Source: Bacteroidota bacterium
Lineage (GTDB): Bacteria > Bacteroidota > Bacteroidia > Bacteroidales > UBA1556
Assembly: GCA_003973505.1 (NCBI GenBank)
Contig: QNXT01000238.1
Location: 1 to 15,428, forward strand
DNA: 15,428 bases
Reading direction: 5' to 3'
The notes under the pieces were generated by a model that had not been told where the DNA came from, ran no database searches, and saw only the letters and a list, made by a program, of their open reading frames with translations. This document shows positions 8,414-15,411 of this stretch, piece by piece; within the stretch, counting starts at the first letter, position 1, and each line of letters starts with the position of its first letter. The position numbers were made by a program, and so were the translations under genes.

Positions 8414-9124
8414 ATGATATATAGAAAAGAGGATATTGTTGACTTAAACAATCGTTTAGATGGTAAAACAGCCCAAGAAATCATTGCCTTTTTTGTGGAA
8501 TCGATGGGTGAGAAAATCACTTTTGGAACAAGTATGGGGGCAGAAGATCAGGTGGTTACTCAGATGCTTATGGAGCTTGATAAAGAGGTAAGTATATTTA
8601 CTTTGGATACTGCACGTTTGTTTCCTGAAACCTATGAGCTTATCGACAGGACTAACAAAAAGTATGGAATCAAGATAGATGTTTTCTTCCCTGATTATAA
8701 GGAAGTGGAACAAATGGTTGCGGAAAATGGAATCAATTTGTTTTTTGATAGTGTTGATAACCGTCATTTATGTTGCCAAATTAGGAAACTAAATCCTTTG
8801 AAAAGAGCATTGCAAGGCAAGGAAGCTTGGTTCACAGGTTTGCGTAGGTCACAATCGGTTACACGAGTTGATATGCAGGTTGTTGAATGGGATGAGAATT
8901 CGGGAATGCTTAAAGTTAATCCTTTGATTGATTGGTCGGAAGATGATGTGTGGGAGTATATTGAAAAGCAGGGAATACCATTCAATCCACTACATAAAAA
9001 GGGCTATCCTAGCATTGGATGTCAGCCTTGTACCAGAGCTATTATGGAAGGTGAAGATGTACGTGCCGGAAGATGGTGGTGGGAAAACCCTGATTCACGG
9101 GAATGCGGTTTGCATAAAAAATAA
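8414..9124 (+). CDS. cysH: Assimilatory adenylyl-sulfate (APS) reductase, [4Fe-4S] type, CysH family
   Basis: Reduces activated sulfate to sulfite, using thioredoxin as electron donor, in assimilatory sulfate reduction in the cytoplasm. The 236 residues show the N-type PP-loop region (FGTSMGAED, about 37-45), an LDTARLFPET segment, the arginine-rich GLRRSQS segment, and a C-terminal catalytic cysteine C231 in ECGLH. The pair C120-C121 together with C203-x-x-C206 forms the four-cysteine set that binds a [4Fe-4S] cluster. In this family that cluster marks APS rather than PAPS as the preferred substrate; the PAPS-specific enterobacterial CysH lacks these four cysteines. The gene sits 40 bases after the protease gene and ends at a terminator 9 bases downstream. 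No cysD, cysN or sulfite reductase gene is next to it, so the rest of the pathway must lie elsewhere. Confidence 0.92.
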   Translation: MIYRKEDIVDLNNRLDGKTAQEIIAFFVESMGEKITFGTSMGAEDQVVTQMLMELDKEVSIFTLDTARLFPETYELIDRTNKKYGIKIDVFFPDYKEVEQMVAENGINLFFDSVDNRHLCCQIRKLNPLKRALQGKEAWFTGLRRSQSVTRVDMQVVEWDENSGMLKVNPLIDWSEDDVWEYIEKQGIPFNPLHKKGYPSIGCQPCTRAIMEGEDVRAGRWWWENPDSRECGLHKK

Positions 9125-9133
9125 TTTCATATT

Positions 9134-9160
9134 AAGCCTCGTTTTTACGGGGCTTTTTTT
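9134..9160 (+). terminator. Rho-independent terminator after the APS reductase gene
   Basis: An 8-bp stem, AAGCCTCG (9134-9141) with CGGGGCTT (9148-9155), has one G-U pair and a 6-base loop. It is followed by a T-run to 9160 and begins 9 bases after the stop codon. Confidence 0.9.
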
Positions 9161-9179
9161 ACTATTAAAAAGTAACTAA

Positions 9180-9198
9180 TAGTACTGAATTTGTACTA
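9180..9198. promoter_or_regulatory. Small inverted repeat in the gap before the PorE-like gene
   Basis: TAGTAC (9180-9185) and GTACTA (9193-9198) form a perfect 6-bp inverted repeat around a 7-base spacer. The spacer and right arm contain TGAATTTG, a near match to a -7 box. Operator-like geometry is possible, but the sequence alone does not show that a protein binds. The remainder of the 274-base gap (9161-9434) is AT-rich; the promoter box and short leader reading frame are listed separately. Confidence 0.25.
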
Positions 9199-9254
9199 AA
9201 TAAAACGATAGAATTAAGATTAGACCTGTAAGCCACTAAATCTGCACTTGGTTG

Positions 9255-9262
9255 TAAATTTG
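9255..9262 (+). promoter_or_regulatory. Predicted promoter -7 box of the PorE-like gene
   Basis: TAAATTTG matches TAnnTTTG exactly. It lies 172 bases before the chosen ATG at 9435, which would give an unusually long 5' leader of about 165 bases. No TTG is seen at the expected -33 position. A weaker alternative, TATATTAG, is at 9287-9294. Confidence 0.4.
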
Positions 9263-9339
9263 TCTAAAAATTATTAAAAAATCTCTTATATTAGCGGCTG
9301 TTTATAATTATATTGAAACTGCTTTTAAGTAGTAAGAAA

Positions 9340-9387
9340 ATGAAGCTTTTTGGTTTGCCTTTATCTATCATTAAGATAGATTGTTAA
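9340..9387 (+). CDS. Possible 15-residue leader peptide upstream of the PorE-like gene
   Basis: An ATG in an A-rich context (AGAAAATGAAG), as is common for Bacteroidota starts, opens a 15-codon frame (MKLFGLPLSIIKIDC) ending in TAA. It lies entirely within the predicted leader of the next gene and stops 47 bases before its ATG. Its second half contains a 7-bp hairpin: ATCTATC (9363-9369), a 5-base loop, and GATAGAT (9375-9381). It may be a regulatory short frame or chance; short frames arise often in AT-rich sequence. No function is claimed. Confidence 0.2.
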   Translation: MKLFGLPLSIIKIDC

Positions 9388-9434
9388 GTAAGTTTATTAG
9401 CTGGAATATTAAAGTTTATTTTAAAGATGTGAAT

Positions 9435-11933
9435 ATGAAATTATCTAAACTATTATTTGTTTTACTTGTATTTGTGCTTCCAATTACCACATTTGCACAG
9501 CGTAATTATACCGAAGAGGCTGATAATGCTTTTAAGTACGAGCAATATCATGCAGCGATTCCTCTTTATAAAAAAGCATCGGGAAAGATTAAAAACAAGG
9601 TTGAGAAAAAACGTATTGCTTTTCAAATAGCAGAATGCTATCGCCTTACCAAAGATGCAAAAAGAGCAGAGCAGCAGTATTCACGACTAATAAGATCGAA
9701 GTATTCAGATCCAATCGTTTATTTATATTATGCTGAAGCATTGCGCGACCAGCAAAAATATCAGCAGGCGATTGCTCAATATAAAAAATACATCAAATTG
9801 GTTCCTGGTGATCCACGAGGAAAGATGGGTTTGGAGTCCTGTCAGAATGCCATTACTTGGACTAAGGAACCAAGCGAATATGGAGTGAATCCATTGACGA
9901 GATTAAACTCTCGTGAGGATGATTTTTCTCCAGTTTATGCCGATAAAAAATACACCTCGTTTATCTTTACTTCAAGTAGAAAAGATGCCGATACGGATAT
10001 TGATCCTAATACAGGACAACCTTATTCGGCTATTTTTGTTACCCAACTCGACCCTCGTGGAAATTGGAGTAAGCCAGTAGTTATTGATGAAAAAGGAATG
10101 ATTAATACCAACGAGAATAATGGTTCAGCTGCCTTTAACCGAAAGTTTAATACTTTATATTTTACTCGTTGTGTTGTTAGTAAAAAAGAAGTGATGGGTT
10201 GTGCCATCTATACTTCAAATCGTCGTGGAAAAACTTGGACAGAACCCCAAGTGCTCCCTATAGCAGCGGATAGCATACGTGTTGGTCATCCTGCTATTTC
10301 ACGCAATGAAAAAGTGATTTATTTTGCTGCCAACCTGCCAAATGGTTATGGAGGACGTGATATTTGGATGGCTAAACGTCGTAAGAAAACAAAGCCTTTT
10401 GGTAAACCTCGTAACTTAGGAAGTGGTGTTAATTCTAAAGGAAATGAATTATTTCCTACACTAAGAGAAATACCTGACGGACCAACTTACTTATACTTTT
10501 CTTCTGATGGACGTGGGGGAATGGGTGGTTTAGACCTATTTCGCTCAGAGTATGTGGATGGTAAATGGACTGAAGCCGAAAACTTAAGATATCCATTGAA
10601 TTCATCTGGAGATGATTTTGGTATGGTGTTTAGTCAAGCACGTAAACTTGTTCATGTTAATTCAGACCGATCAAAAATAAATTGTGAGGAAATGGGATTA
10701 TTCTCTTCAGATCGAAAAGGCGGAAGAGGACAAAGTGATATTTATGAGTTCTGGTTACCAGAGGTTGTATTTACTCTTTCAGGAACAGTTCGTGACGAGT
10801 CAACTTTACAGTATTTACCAGGTTCGACAGTGTTATTGAGTGGATCTGATGGAAAAGTGTTGAAGACAACTACTGATAATCGTGGTTATTATAGTTTCAA
10901 TAAGCAACAAATATTAAAGAATGTTACTTATACCTTGAAAGTGTCGCATAAAGGATATTTTGGAAGTACAGGAACCGAAACAACGGTTGGCCGTACTAAA
11001 ACTGAAGATTTGAAATTGGATTTCAAATTGACACCCATTCCACCAGATCCTATTCCACTACCAGAGATTCGTTATAAGTTAGCAGATTGGGAATTGCAGC
11101 CACAATATCAAGATTCATTGAATGGTTTGATTCAAACAATGCAAGATAATCCAACGATTGTAATTGAGTTGGCTTCACATACCGACTATCGTGATTCAGA
11201 TGAGAAAAACGATATTTTAAGTCAGAAACGTGCCAACGAGGTGGTTGATTATTTAATTACCAAAGGAATTGAAGCGGGACGTATGCAAGCAAAAGGTTAT
11301 GGTGAGCATCAGCCTCGTGTATTGAAGAATGGTTATAAATTCCCTCAAAACAGTAAATATTATGGAGTGTATTTCCCTGCAGGTACTGTATTGACAGAGG
11401 AATATATTAAATCATTGCGAGATAAGAAGAAGCAGGAAGCTGCTAACCAGTTGAACCGTCGTACAGAGTTCCGTATTTTACGTGACGATTATGTGCCACA
11501 AAATTCTAACGATTCAATAGGTACTGTGGATATTGCCATCAATCCTGATGATAATCGTGTTCCTTTTGATGTGATTCATGATTCTATTATAGGAAGCTGT
11601 ATAGTGAATGGAACAACCTATAAATTTGCTTTTGTAAGTAAAGAAGATGATTTGAAAGTTCCTCTTTCTGTAGTATTGGCCTTGATGAAAAAACATAAGT
11701 TAGCTGTTAAGGATTTTAATAATGGTGCTGACGCATTTACTGAGGATGGTACACCTAAAGATGGTGAAATCTTTGTTATACAAAGCTTGATGATTGGAAG
11801 TAAGAAAATCTATGATACCGAAGCTAAGGTAGTACATGACCTAGGAGACAAAATTATATTTGGGGACGCAGTGATGACTGAATTTAGCGAGTATTCTGTA
11901 GATAAAGACGATAACGTATTTATTTTTGAATAA
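9435..11933 (+). CDS. PorE-like envelope protein: TPR, beta-propeller, carboxypeptidase-regulatory, OmpA and C-terminal retropepsin-like domain
   Basis: Probably a peptidoglycan-attached periplasmic or outer-membrane protein. Its domain order is that of PorE of the type IX secretion and gliding machinery. The 832 residues start with a signal peptide (1-21, cleavage likely after TTFA) without a lipobox cysteine. Next come TPR-like helices (about 24-136), five PD40-type propeller repeats with SSDGRGG and SSDRKGG signatures (about 155-442), a carboxypeptidase-regulatory beta domain (about 446-535), and an OmpA C-terminal domain (about 560-690) with the peptidoglycan-binding pair D584 and R599 and a closing NRRTEFR. 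About 115 further residues resemble a retropepsin-like fold lacking its catalytic aspartate (see findings). ATG 9435 is chosen over an in-frame TTG at 9381 because the signal peptide starts there. Bacteroidota carry several such OmpA/PD40 paralogues, so PorE identity is plausible but not certain. Flanking terminators suggest a single-gene transcript. Confidence 0.85.
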   Translation: MKLSKLLFVLLVFVLPITTFAQRNYTEEADNAFKYEQYHAAIPLYKKASGKIKNKVEKKRIAFQIAECYRLTKDAKRAEQQYSRLIRSKYSDPIVYLYYAEALRDQQKYQQAIAQYKKYIKLVPGDPRGKMGLESCQNAITWTKEPSEYGVNPLTRLNSREDDFSPVYADKKYTSFIFTSSRKDADTDIDPNTGQPYSAIFVTQLDPRGNWSKPVVIDEKGMINTNENNGSAAFNRKFNTLYFTRCVVSKKEVMGCAIYTSNRRGKTWTEPQVLPIAADSIRVGHPAISRNEKVIYFAANLPNGYGGRDIWMAKRRKKTKPFGKPRNLGSGVNSKGNELFPTLREIPDGPTYLYFSSDGRGGMGGLDLFRSEYVDGKWTEAENLRYPLNSSGDDFGMVFSQARKLVHVNSDRSKINCEEMGLFSSDRKGGRGQSDIYEFWLPEVVFTLSGTVRDESTLQYLPGSTVLLSGSDGKVLKTTTDNRGYYSFNKQQILKNVTYTLKVSHKGYFGSTGTETTVGRTKTEDLKLDFKLTPIPPDPIPLPEIRYKLADWELQPQYQDSLNGLIQTMQDNPTIVIELASHTDYRDSDEKNDILSQKRANEVVDYLITKGIEAGRMQAKGYGEHQPRVLKNGYKFPQNSKYYGVYFPAGTVLTEEYIKSLRDKKKQEAANQLNRRTEFRILRDDYVPQNSNDSIGTVDIAINPDDNRVPFDVIHDSIIGSCIVNGTTYKFAFVSKEDDLKVPLSVVLALMKKHKLAVKDFNNGADAFTEDGTPKDGEIFVIQSLMIGSKKIYDTEAKVVHDLGDKIIFGDAVMTEFSEYSVDKDDNVFIFE

Positions 11934-11949
11934 ATTGGAATGAAATATT

Positions 11950-11981
11950 AAAGCACCCTTCAGAGATGTTGGGTGCTTTTT
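11950..11981 (+). terminator. Rho-independent terminator after the PorE-like gene
   Basis: A perfect 9-bp stem, AAAGCACCC (11950-11958) with GGGTGCTTT (11971-11979), encloses a 12-base loop and ends in TTTTT. It starts 16 bases after the stop codon. Confidence 0.9.
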
Positions 11982-12053
11982 GTATATATATAAAGTGGTT
12001 TTTAGAGGGCTTAGCTTCATGTCGAAATATAGAAAAGCTATTGCTTAAAACCG

Positions 12054-12061
12054 TAATTTTG
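12054..12061 (+). promoter_or_regulatory. Predicted purM promoter -7 box inside a small inverted repeat
   Basis: TAATTTTG matches TAnnTTTG exactly and lies 21 bases before the purM ATG. It is bracketed by a perfect 6-bp inverted repeat, TTGCTT (12041-12046) and AAGCAA (12065-12070). No well-placed -33 TTG is seen. This would drive purM and, if the hairpin before prfA is leaky, prfA and pyrF as well. Confidence 0.55.
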
Positions 12062-12082
12062 CGGAAGCAAAGAGATTAAATT

Positions 12083-13252
12083 ATGAGTGAGGAATTAAGA
12101 TATAATTTACGAGGTGTGTCAGCATCAAAAGAGGATGTGCACGAGGCGATTAAGAGTGTTGATAAAGGACTTTTTCCCAATGCATTTTGCAAAATAGTTC
12201 CCGATTTGTTATCGGGTTCTGACGAGCATTGTATTGTTATGCATGCTGATGGAGCAGGTACAAAATCGGCTTTGGCCTATATGTATTGGAAAGAAACTGG
12301 CGATTTATCCGTATGGAAAGGAATAGCGCAAGATGCTATTGTAATGAATCTTGACGATTTGCTTTGTGTGGGTTCGACAGATAATATTTTGCTTTCTTCT
12401 ACCATTGGTCGTAATAAGAATCTGATTCCGGGTGAGGTGATTAAAGAGTTGATTGAAGGTACTGAGGCTTTTCTTGCACATATGCGTGAACATGGTGTGG
12501 GTATCTATTCCACTGGAGGAGAAACCGCTGATGTGGGAGATTTAGTACGCACCATTATTGTTGATTCTACTGTAACTGCCCGAATGAAACGAACTGAGGT
12601 GATTGATAATGCAAATATTGCTGATGGTGATGTAATTGTGGGTATGGAATCCTTTGGACAAGCTACCTACGAAACGGAGTATAATGGTGGTATGGGGAGT
12701 AATGGATTGACATCTGCTCGTCATGATGTATTTAGTAAATATTTGGCGGAAAAATATCCTGAGAGTTTTGACCATAGTGTTCCCGAAGAATTAGTGTATT
12801 CGGGAGGAATGAAACTGACAGATACTACGGAAGTGGATGGCGTTGATGCTGGTAAAATGGTATTATCACCAACACGAACCTATGCACCGGTTATCCAAAA
12901 AGTGTTGGCAGCACATCGTGATAAAATACACGGAATGGTGCATTGCAGTGGGGGAGCCCAAACAAAGGTTTTGCATTTTGTGAACAATTTGCATATTGTA
13001 AAGGATAATATGTTTGATGTACCTCCTTTATTTAAAATGATTCAGCAACAGTCGAAAACGCCTTGGCAGGAAATGTATAAGGTGTTTAATATGGGACATC
13101 GAATGGAAATCTATACCGATGCAGCAACTGCAGAGGAAGTGATTGCCATTTCAAAGTCGTTTGGCATTGACGCAAAAATAATTGGTCATTGTCACCAAAG
13201 TCAAGGGAAATCTTTGACGATAAAATCTGAATTTGGAGAATTTAATTATTAA
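12083..13252 (+). CDS. purM: Phosphoribosylformylglycinamidine cyclo-ligase (AIR synthase), Bacteroidales-type PurM
   Basis: Predicted to catalyse the ATP-dependent closure of FGAM to aminoimidazole ribonucleotide in purine synthesis. The 389 residues are longer than the roughly 345 of enterobacterial PurM and diverge from it, but PurM/PurL-superfamily landmarks are in order: HADGAGTKSA (about 54-63, matching the HVDGVGTK loop), WKGIAQDAIVMNLDDLL (about 78-94), STGGETADVGD (about 143-153, matching GGETAEMP), GMGSNGLTSARH (about 204-215), SPTRTYAPVI (about 263-272), HCSGGAQTK (about 288-296), and the C-terminal FNMGHRMEI. From memory, close relatives in Bacteroides are annotated the same way. 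The start follows a promoter-like box by 21 bases, and prfA begins 43 bases downstream. SelD, ThiL and HypE share the fold but not this motif set. The exact substrate is inferred from family membership. Confidence 0.82.
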   Translation: MSEELRYNLRGVSASKEDVHEAIKSVDKGLFPNAFCKIVPDLLSGSDEHCIVMHADGAGTKSALAYMYWKETGDLSVWKGIAQDAIVMNLDDLLCVGSTDNILLSSTIGRNKNLIPGEVIKELIEGTEAFLAHMREHGVGIYSTGGETADVGDLVRTIIVDSTVTARMKRTEVIDNANIADGDVIVGMESFGQATYETEYNGGMGSNGLTSARHDVFSKYLAEKYPESFDHSVPEELVYSGGMKLTDTTEVDGVDAGKMVLSPTRTYAPVIQKVLAAHRDKIHGMVHCSGGAQTKVLHFVNNLHIVKDNMFDVPPLFKMIQQQSKTPWQEMYKVFNMGHRMEIYTDAATAEEVIAISKSFGIDAKIIGHCHQSQGKSLTIKSEFGEFNY

Positions 13253-13263
13253 GAATGATATTG

Positions 13264-13282
13264 GGGTGTGAAACACCCTTTT
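13264..13282 (+). terminator. Short hairpin with T-tail between purM and prfA (weak terminator or attenuator)
   Basis: GGGTGT (13264-13269) pairs perfectly with ACACCC (13273-13278) around a 3-base GAA loop, and four T follow. The stem begins 11 bases after the purM stop and ends 17 bases before the prfA ATG. A 6-bp GC-rich stem with a short T-run is at the weak end for an intrinsic terminator; it could partly terminate the purM transcript or influence prfA translation. Confidence 0.45.
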
Positions 13283-13295
13283 GAAGATAAAAATT

Positions 13296-14366
13296 ATGTT
13301 AGATAAATTAGCAGCTATTCATAATCGCTGGCTCGAAATTGGAGAGCAGATGAACGATCCGGAAGTGATTTCGGATATGAAGCGTTTTGTGAAATTAAAT
13401 CGTGATTATCGTGATTTGGAACCCATAGTGGAAGCTTATAAAGAGTATAAAAATATTGTAGAGAATATTGATTCCACAAAAGAAATGCTGCAGTCGGAAA
13501 CCGATGCTGATTTCATAGAAATGGCCAAGGAGGAACTCAACGATTACCAAAAGCGCAAGGAAGAATTGGAAGCTGAGATTAAGATACTATTGATTCCTAA
13601 GGATCCTGAAGATGCTAAGAATGTTGTGATGGAGATTCGTGCAGGTACAGGTGGGGATGAGGCAAGTCTTTTTGCTGGTGATTTGTTTCGTATGTATTCC
13701 AAATATATTGAAAGCAAAGGGTGGAAAATGGATATTGTGGACATCACCGAAGGAACTATGGGGGGCTATAAAGAGATTGTAGCCAACGTAAGTGGTAAGG
13801 ATGTATATGGTACTTTGAAGTTTGAATCGGGTGTACACCGTGTGCAGCGAGTTCCTAAGACCGAAACACAGGGGAGAGTGCATACTTCTGCGGCCACTGT
13901 GGCTATTCTGCCTGAGGCTGAGGAGTTTGATGTCGAGCTGAATCCTGCTGATATTCGTAAAGATACTTATTGCTCGTCGGGTCCTGGTGGTCAATCGGTA
14001 AATACAACTTATTCGGCTATCCGATTGACTCACATTCCTTCAGGTATCGTGGTGACATGTCAGGATGAGAAATCGCAATTGAAGAATTTAGCGAAAGCTA
14101 TGAGTGTTCTTCGAACCCGAATTTATGAAATTGAACATCAGAAATATTTGGATGAGATTTCATCAAAGCGTAAAACAATGGTTTCCACGGGTGATCGTTC
14201 AGCAAAAATACGCACCTATAATTGGCCGCAAGGTCGTGTTACCGATCATCGTATTGGTTTGACACTTTATAATTTGCCATCGATTATTGATGGTAATATT
14301 CAAGAGATTATCGATGCTTTGCAAATGGCAGAAAATGCGGAACGATTGAAAGAAGAAGTAGATTAA
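13296..14366 (+). CDS. prfA: Peptide chain release factor 1
   Basis: RF1 recognises UAA and UAG in the ribosomal A site and triggers peptide release. The 356 residues match the family length (about 355-360). The N-terminal helical domain (about 1-100) is followed by the decoding domain with a PxT codon-recognition tripeptide, P187-K188-T189 in [14 protein letters not shown], which is RF1-type rather than the SPF of RF2. The catalytic loop [10 protein letters not shown] contains G231-G232-Q233; Q233 is the expected PrmC methylation site. The C-terminal [15 protein letters not shown] and the [10 protein letters not shown] segment are typical. The ATG at 13296 is chosen because the in-frame TTG at 13281 lies inside a hairpin and would add only MKIKI. 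It sits 43 bases after purM and 46 before pyrF, consistent with a shared transcript. Confidence 0.97.
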   Translation: MLDKLAAIHNRWLEIGEQMNDPEVISDMKRFVKLNRDYRDLEPIVEAYKEYKNIVENIDSTKEMLQSETDADFIEMAKEELNDYQKRKEELEAEIKILLIPKDPEDAKNVVMEIRAGTGGDEASLFAGDLFRMYSKYIESKGWKMDIVDITEGTMGGYKEIVANVSGKDVYGTLKFESGVHRVQRVPKTETQGRVHTSAATVAILPEAEEFDVELNPADIRKDTYCSSGPGGQSVNTTYSAIRLTHIPSGIVVTCQDEKSQLKNLAKAMSVLRTRIYEIEHQKYLDEISSKRKTMVSTGDRSAKIRTYNWPQGRVTDHRIGLTLYNLPSIIDGNIQEIIDALQMAENAERLKEEVD

Positions 14367-14412
14367 TTAAAAATAACGGAGTGCAAAGTTGCTTCAATAA
14401 AAATAGTGAGAT

Positions 14413-15282
14413 ATGAACCGACAAGAGCTTTTTGAGCAGATAAAGAAGAAAAAATCTTTTCTCTGTGTAGGGTTAGATTCAGATATAAATAAAATACCGA
14501 GGCATTTATTGGATTGTGAAGATCCTGTTTTTTCTTTTAATAAAGCAATAATAGATGCTACTTTACCCTATACGGTAGCTTATAAACCCAATACAGCTTT
14601 CTATGAAACACGGGGTGCAAAGGGTTGGGAATCTTTGGAGAAAACCATCAATTACTTAAATGAAAAAGCTCCAGAAGTTTTTACCATAGCTGATGCAAAA
14701 CGAGGCGATATTGGGAATACATCTAAAATGTATGCACAAGCTTTTTTCGAGAATATGAATTTTGATGCCATTACAGTAGCACCTTATATGGGTGAAGATT
14801 CTGTAAGTCCATTCTTAGAGTATAAGTCAAAATGGGTGATTCTTTTGGCCTTAACATCCAATAAGGGAGCAAGCGATTTTCAATTGTACCGACGTGATGT
14901 GGGAGAAGCTCTTAATCGATTAGGAATACGCTCGGTTTTACCTAAGCGTTTGTTTGAACGTGTATTACTAACTTCACAACAATGGGGTTATGTGGAAAAT
15001 ATGATGTACGTGGTGGGTGCTACCAAATCAGAGTACTTTATAAAAGTGCGTCAGCATGTACCTTACCACTTTTTGTTGGTGCCAGGTATTGGAGCACAAG
15101 GAGGAAGTTTGGAAGAGGTTGCAAAATATGGAATGACCAATCAATGTGGTCTGTTAGTAAACTCATCGCGAGGAATCATCTTTGCTTCTGATGGGGCTGA
15201 TTTTGCTGAAGTGGCTGGAGAAAAAGCACGGGAGCTAAAAGACCAAATGGAAGGTTTATTGAGAGATCGTGGTTTGATATAA
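14413..15282 (+). CDS. pyrF: Orotidine 5'-phosphate decarboxylase, type 2 (long form)
   Basis: Converts OMP to UMP, the last step of de novo pyrimidine synthesis. The 289 residues fit the long type 2 subfamily rather than the roughly 230-245 residue enterobacterial form. The catalytic D-x-K-x-x-D signature is intact (D94-A-K96-R-G-D99, in [11 protein letters not shown]), with FLCVGLDSD (about 16-24) at the N terminus, KPNTAFYE (about 58-65) as the substrate strand, and VPGIGAQGG (about 223-231) plus NSSRGI (about 255-260) forming the phosphate-binding end of the TIM barrel. Residues about 159-175 ([17 protein letters not shown]) look like extra sequence between SDFQL and KRLFERV compared with Bacteroides homologues as I remember them. 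It is the last gene of the purM-prfA-pyrF run; no terminator with a T-run follows, but a large inverted repeat begins 31 bases downstream. Confidence 0.95.
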   Translation: MNRQELFEQIKKKKSFLCVGLDSDINKIPRHLLDCEDPVFSFNKAIIDATLPYTVAYKPNTAFYETRGAKGWESLEKTINYLNEKAPEVFTIADAKRGDIGNTSKMYAQAFFENMNFDAITVAPYMGEDSVSPFLEYKSKWVILLALTSNKGASDFQLYRRDVGEALNRLGIRSVLPKRLFERVLLTSQQWGYVENMMYVVGATKSEYFIKVRQHVPYHFLLVPGIGAQGGSLEEVAKYGMTNQCGLLVNSSRGIIFASDGADFAEVAGEKARELKDQMEGLLRDRGLI

Positions 15283-15312
15283 TAACCTGAGTTCGATGTA
15301 AGCTTTGCTCAC

Positions 15313-15411
15313 AGTTTCAGATAATTAGTTCATATACGACTCAAATATACGATGGACTATCGAGATAATTCGAGTATATTTGGGGAAGTATATGGGCTAA
15401 TTATCGAAATT
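15313..15411. repeat. Large imperfect inverted repeat (palindromic element) downstream of pyrF
   Basis: The arms 15313-15350 and 15374-15411 fold into one long stem. 15320-15337 (GATAATTAGTTCATATAC) pairs with 15388-15405 (GTATATGGGCTAATTATC) over 18 bp, with two G-U pairs. After a 2x3 internal loop, 15340-15350 pairs with 15374-15384 over 11 bp with one G-U. A single bulged A (15319) leads to a further short outer stem, TTTC (15315-15318) with GAAA (15406-15409). The apical loop of 23 bases repeats the motif as GATAATTCG (15364-15372). There is no T-run on either side, so it is not a standard terminator. It may be a non-autonomous palindromic (REP- or MITE-like) repeat or a structured RNA or regulatory site for the next gene. 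No reading frame is evident in 15283-15428. Confidence 0.75.

Noticed and set aside
8928..9179. 83-residue plus-strand frame overlapping the end of cysH
   Set aside because: It is the +1 frame of cysH running through the terminator. The cysteines and catalytic motif of CysH are intact in the main frame, so there is no sign of a frameshift.
9381..9434. Upstream TTG start that would add 18 residues to the PorE-like protein
   Set aside because: The added residues would precede a clean signal peptide beginning at the ATG at 9435, which is the more likely start.
13587..14033. 148-residue open frame on the minus strand inside prfA
   Set aside because: It lies wholly antisense to the well-supported RF1 gene, has a His/Ser/Thr/Cys-rich composition typical of reverse-complement shadows, and matches no family I recognise.
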